Shown piece after piece: positions 7,340 through 9,131 of a stretch of 9,131 nucleotides of DNA. The translations under genes were made by a program, and so were the position numbers. A model generated the notes under the pieces. The model was given only the letters and a program-made list of their open reading frames with translations, was not told where the DNA came from and did not search any database. Each line of letters starts with the position of its first letter. Position 1 is the stretch's first letter. Location of the stretch: positions 1 through 9,131 of the forward strand of contig CAJKZL010000094.1 of NCBI GenBank assembly GCA_905204385.1, given 5' to 3'. This DNA is from an uncultured Odoribacter sp. (GTDB lineage: Bacteria; Bacteroidota; Bacteroidia; Bacteroidales; Marinifilaceae).

Positions 7340-7622
7340 TCAAGCGCTGAAACAAGTGCGTTCGTTCCAGAGTTTCAATTCACAGTCGCCCGGGACCTTG
7401 ATATTTCCGTCGATGATAATTTCGCCGTAACTTTCGGCTGTGATGCTTCCCGTCCGGGGATTCTTTATTCCGCCTCTCGGACTGTCGATGGTTGCCTGCA
7501 CGCTGCTGTACTCGAATGCCCGGTCGCAATCGGGACCGAAAGTGCAGTTTCCCAGCACCGGGTCATGGGATTCGAACAGAGGACGTTCGCCCTCAGGATT
7601 CAGTATCTTTAATCAGTTGCAT
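7340..7622 (-). pseudogene. DUF3737-family gene remnant with frameshift and internal deletion
   Basis: From the ATG at 7622 the sequence reads MQLIKDTES and then hits TGA. Skipping one base at about 7595 restores EGERPLFESHD, the family's usual N-terminus. The same frame soon passes into NCTFGPDCDRAFEYSSVQAT, then IKNPRTGSITAESYGEIIID, which is the C-terminus of DUF3737 proteins, and stops with TGA at 7340-7342. DUF3737 proteins are usually about 280 residues, a right-handed beta-helix of short repeats; here only about 90 codons remain, so the repeat-rich middle is missing. The junction falls at an NCTFG-like motif that recurs in such repeats. The start lies 10 bases after the lipoprotein stop, fitting the minus-strand operon. 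The family's function is not well established. I judge it non-functional, although the C-terminal open frame could in principle be translated from an internal start. Confidence 0.75.
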
Positions 7623-7632
7623 ATGGTTTTAA

Positions 7633-8190
7633 TTATTGATTTTCGTTTATTTCGAAAGTTACAGAAGCGTTGCCCTTCCCGAGTGCTGCTGCCAGTCCGG
7701 AAGCATCGTCCACACGCCCAATCCGCGTATAGCTGTAAGAGGTGCGGAAACTCTCGTAAAAGAGTACTACGCAGAAAGAACCGTAAAGCATCAGATCGCC
7801 CGCCTGCATGCTTCCGGGGTTGGAAGCGGCGGTGGGCAGGTCCTCCGCAAGGTAATCATACTTTTCGTTACCGTTCATTTCCGACATCTCTAGGGTCATG
7901 GGCAATAGGGCTTTAAAAGCTGCGGCCGTCGCATTATCGGCCAGCGTAACGGAGAAAGAGCTTGTTCCTACGGTTATTTTCAGTTGGTTGTTCATCGGAT
8001 TATCGTTATGATTATCGTCACCTTCATGATTGCCCGGCTGCTTCGGGTCGTCTTGTTCCCCCGGCTTTTCCGGTGCAACCGTTTGTCCGGCATCAGGAAC
8101 CGGTTCCGGATCGTCACCGGAGCAGGATGCAAAACCGGAAAAGGTGAAAAACAGCAAGCTTGCTAGTAAAAATGTTCGAGTCTTCATCAT
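7633..8190 (-). CDS. surface lipoprotein with cyclophilin-like domain
   Basis: This 185-residue protein appears intact. The signal peptide (MMKTRTFLLASLLFFTFSGFAS) ends at Cys23, followed by S-G-D-D, an acidic pattern like the Bacteroidota lipoprotein export signal that sends proteins to the cell surface. Residues about 27-66 form a low-complexity linker rich in Asp, Glu, Pro, Asn and Gly. Residues about 68-183 match the bacterial cyclophilin-like fold family: LKITVGTSSFSVTLADNATA, then LLPMTLEMSEMNGNEKYDYL, then AGDLMLYGSFCVVLFYESF and YSYTRIGRVDDASGLAAALG. This family shares the cyclophilin barrel, and I cannot claim prolyl-isomerase activity. Two adjacent ATG codons (8190, 8187) could both serve as start. 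It sits between the hydrolase and the decayed DUF3737 and PatB genes and is the only gene of this operon wholly inside the window without visible damage. Confidence 0.88.
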   Translation of the reverse strand: MMKTRTFLLASLLFFTFSGFASCSGDDPEPVPDAGQTVAPEKPGEQDDPKQPGNHEGDDNHNDNPMNNQLKITVGTSSFSVTLADNATAAAFKALLPMTLEMSEMNGNEKYDYLAEDLPTAASNPGSMQAGDLMLYGSFCVVLFYESFRTSYSYTRIGRVDDASGLAAALGKGNASVTFEINENQ

Positions 8191-8205
8191 CGTTATATCT
8201 GTTAT

Positions 8206-8340
8206 TTATAATTGCAATCCTATCCGGTAAGCATTTTTCAGGTGCTTCGGGATCGATAATACGGACCGGTTTCTCACAGCCTGTACAGTTGCCGCCAGAT
8301 AATTCCCGTCACGGAAAAACAATGCGTCGCTTCGATGATC
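8206..8340 (-). other. 44-codon open frame directly after the hydrolase stop; possible 3' remnant of a lost gene
   Basis: The 150 bases between the hydrolase stop (8341-8343) and the lipoprotein start contain no complete gene. In the hydrolase frame the sequence stays open after the TGA, beginning DHRSDALFFRDGNYLAATVQ and ending KNAYRIGLQL with TAA at 8206-8208, only 15 bases before the lipoprotein ATG. The composition looks protein-like and the spacing is operon-like, which suggests the tail of a gene whose body was deleted, or a former C-terminal extension. I do not recognise the family. A competing frame reads GGNCTGCEKPVRIIDPEAPE and is also open for a while, so the reading is uncertain. 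No Bacteroides-type -7 box (TAnnTTTG) was found here. Confidence 0.3.
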
Positions 8341-9131
8341 TCATGGCTTATCGAGATAATCTTTAAAAAAGGTCTCCAGTTTATCGAACGGGATGAGGCT
8401 GGTGCGGTCGTAGAGGTCGACATGTCCGGCGCCCGGCACGATGTACAGTTCTTTCGGTTCGGCAGCCCGGCGGTAGGCATCTTCGCTGAATTCCCGGGAA
8501 TGGGCTTCGGCTCCGGTAATAAAAAGCAGGGGACGCGGAGAGATGGTTTCGATGTCGTTGAACGGATAGAAGTTCATGAATTTCACATTGCTCGTCAGTG
8601 TGGGATGTGTGGTGGTCAGCGGACTGGCTCCCCCCGGGGTGACTTCACCGCGGGGTGTACGGTAAAATTCGTAAAACTCGCGTTCCACAGGAGTCGAATT
8701 TTCAGTCAGTTTATGTACGGTTCCGCCCGTATACTTCGGTTCGCCGCCCTCGAACTCCGCATAACGCTGTTCGGCGGCTTCGACCTGAATCTGTTTCCGC
8801 TGTTTCGGAGTCAGCGCTTGTTTCAATCCGTTCCGGCTGGCAGCGCCCATATCGTACATGCTCACCGTAGCGATGGCTTTTAGCCGTGGATCGATTTTGG
8901 CTGCGCTGATCGCAAAACTGCCGCTGCCGCAGATCCCGATAGCACCGATGCGTTCCCGGTCGACGAACGGGCGGGTGCCGAGATAATCCACCGCCGCGCT
9001 GAAGGCTTCCGCATAGAGGTCGGGTGACACTGCATTACGGGGCTTACCTTCGCTACCACCCCAGAAAGGCAGGTCGATGGCAAGTGTAACGAAGCCACGT
9101 TCGGCCATCTTCGTAGCATAAAGATTGGCGC
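8341..9131 (-). CDS. alpha/beta hydrolase, dienelactone-hydrolase type (5' truncated by window)
   Basis: This is an alpha/beta-fold hydrolase of the COG1073/dienelactone hydrolase group; 262 codons are visible and the frame stays open to the window edge (ANLYATK precedes the first internal Met at 9108). The usual length is near 300-330, so only the N-terminal beta-strands are missing. Visible parts are ERGFVTLAIDLPFWGGSEG, the nucleophile elbow IGAIGICGSGSFAISAAK with the candidate Cys at 8929-8931, LLFITGAEAHSREFSEDAYR with an acidic residue after the seventh strand, and the catalytic-type His in VPGAGHVDLYDR (8422-8424). It ends FKDYLDKP and TGA. The substrate is not inferable: the group includes esterases, lactonases and proteins of unknown role. 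The Met at 9108 is inside the fold and is not the true start. A signal peptide cannot be judged. It is the first visible gene of the minus-strand operon. Confidence 0.88.
   Translation of the reverse strand, partial: ANLYATKMAERGFVTLAIDLPFWGGSEGKPRNAVSPDLYAEAFSAAVDYLGTRPFVDRERIGAIGICGSGSFAISAAKIDPRLKAIATVSMYDMGAASRNGLKQALTPKQRKQIQVEAAEQRYAEFEGGEPKYTGGTVHKLTENSTPVEREFYEFYRTPRGEVTPGGASPLTTTHPTLTSNVKFMNFYPFNDIETISPRPLLFITGAEAHSREFSEDAYRRAAEPKELYIVPGAGHVDLYDRTSLIPFDKLETFFKDYLDKP

Noticed and set aside
7440..7916. 158-codon plus-strand open frame across the DUF3737 remnant and lipoprotein
   Set aside because: It is Arg/Pro/Ser-rich and spans the antisense of two recognisable minus-strand genes, as expected for a shadow frame.
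8335..8883. 182-codon plus-strand open frame opposite the hydrolase
   Set aside because: The minus strand encodes a clear alpha/beta hydrolase with its catalytic motifs; the plus-strand frame is its antisense shadow.

Overview
The window looks like chromosomal DNA from a gut-type Bacteroidota (order Bacteroidales). The evidence is a SusC/SusD pair, DUF4843 and PKD-like lipoproteins, lipoprotein signal peptides with acidic residues just after the cysteine, and an absence of strong Shine-Dalgarno sites. The genus cannot be fixed from sequence alone. The SusC subfamily and gene order recall loci seen in Odoribacter/Butyricimonas/Parabacteroides-like genomes, but that is recollection, not a search result.

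Positions 1-7197, plus strand, hold one compact operon. It starts inside a SusC-type TonB-dependent transporter (5' end outside the window). Next come its SusD-type substrate-binding lipoprotein, a short DUF4843 lipoprotein, a PKD-like/beta-propeller-like lipoprotein, and a TlpA-type thioredoxin-fold lipoprotein with a WCYFC active site. Gaps are short (53, 13 and 29 bases) and the last two genes overlap by 11 bases, so co-transcription is very likely. SusC and SusD would form the outer-membrane import complex, the two following lipoproteins are probably accessory binding proteins, and the TlpA-like protein probably does thiol chemistry on the periplasmic side. No glycan-degrading enzyme is encoded in the visible part. 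The substrate is therefore unknown, and a peptide, protein or metal ligand is at least as plausible as a glycan.

Positions 7200-9131, minus strand, hold a second, convergent operon that has decayed towards its 3' end. In reading order it contains: an alpha/beta hydrolase of the dienelactone-hydrolase type (5' end outside the window); a 150-base gap that keeps a 44-codon open frame directly after the hydrolase stop, possibly the tail of a lost gene; an apparently intact surface lipoprotein with a cyclophilin-like domain; a DUF3737 gene with a frameshift and a large internal deletion; and a short 5' stub of a MalY/PatB-type aminotransferase carrying a TGA in place of a conserved tryptophan. The stub stops just where the 3' end of the plus-strand operon begins, which points to an old rearrangement at about 7198-7215.

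I found no tRNA, rRNA, CRISPR array, insertion sequence or convincing terminator. The most notable observations are the enzyme-free SusCD/DUF4843/PKD/TlpA locus and the scar of paired gene remnants at the junction of the two operons. I did not find a convincing wholly new system.
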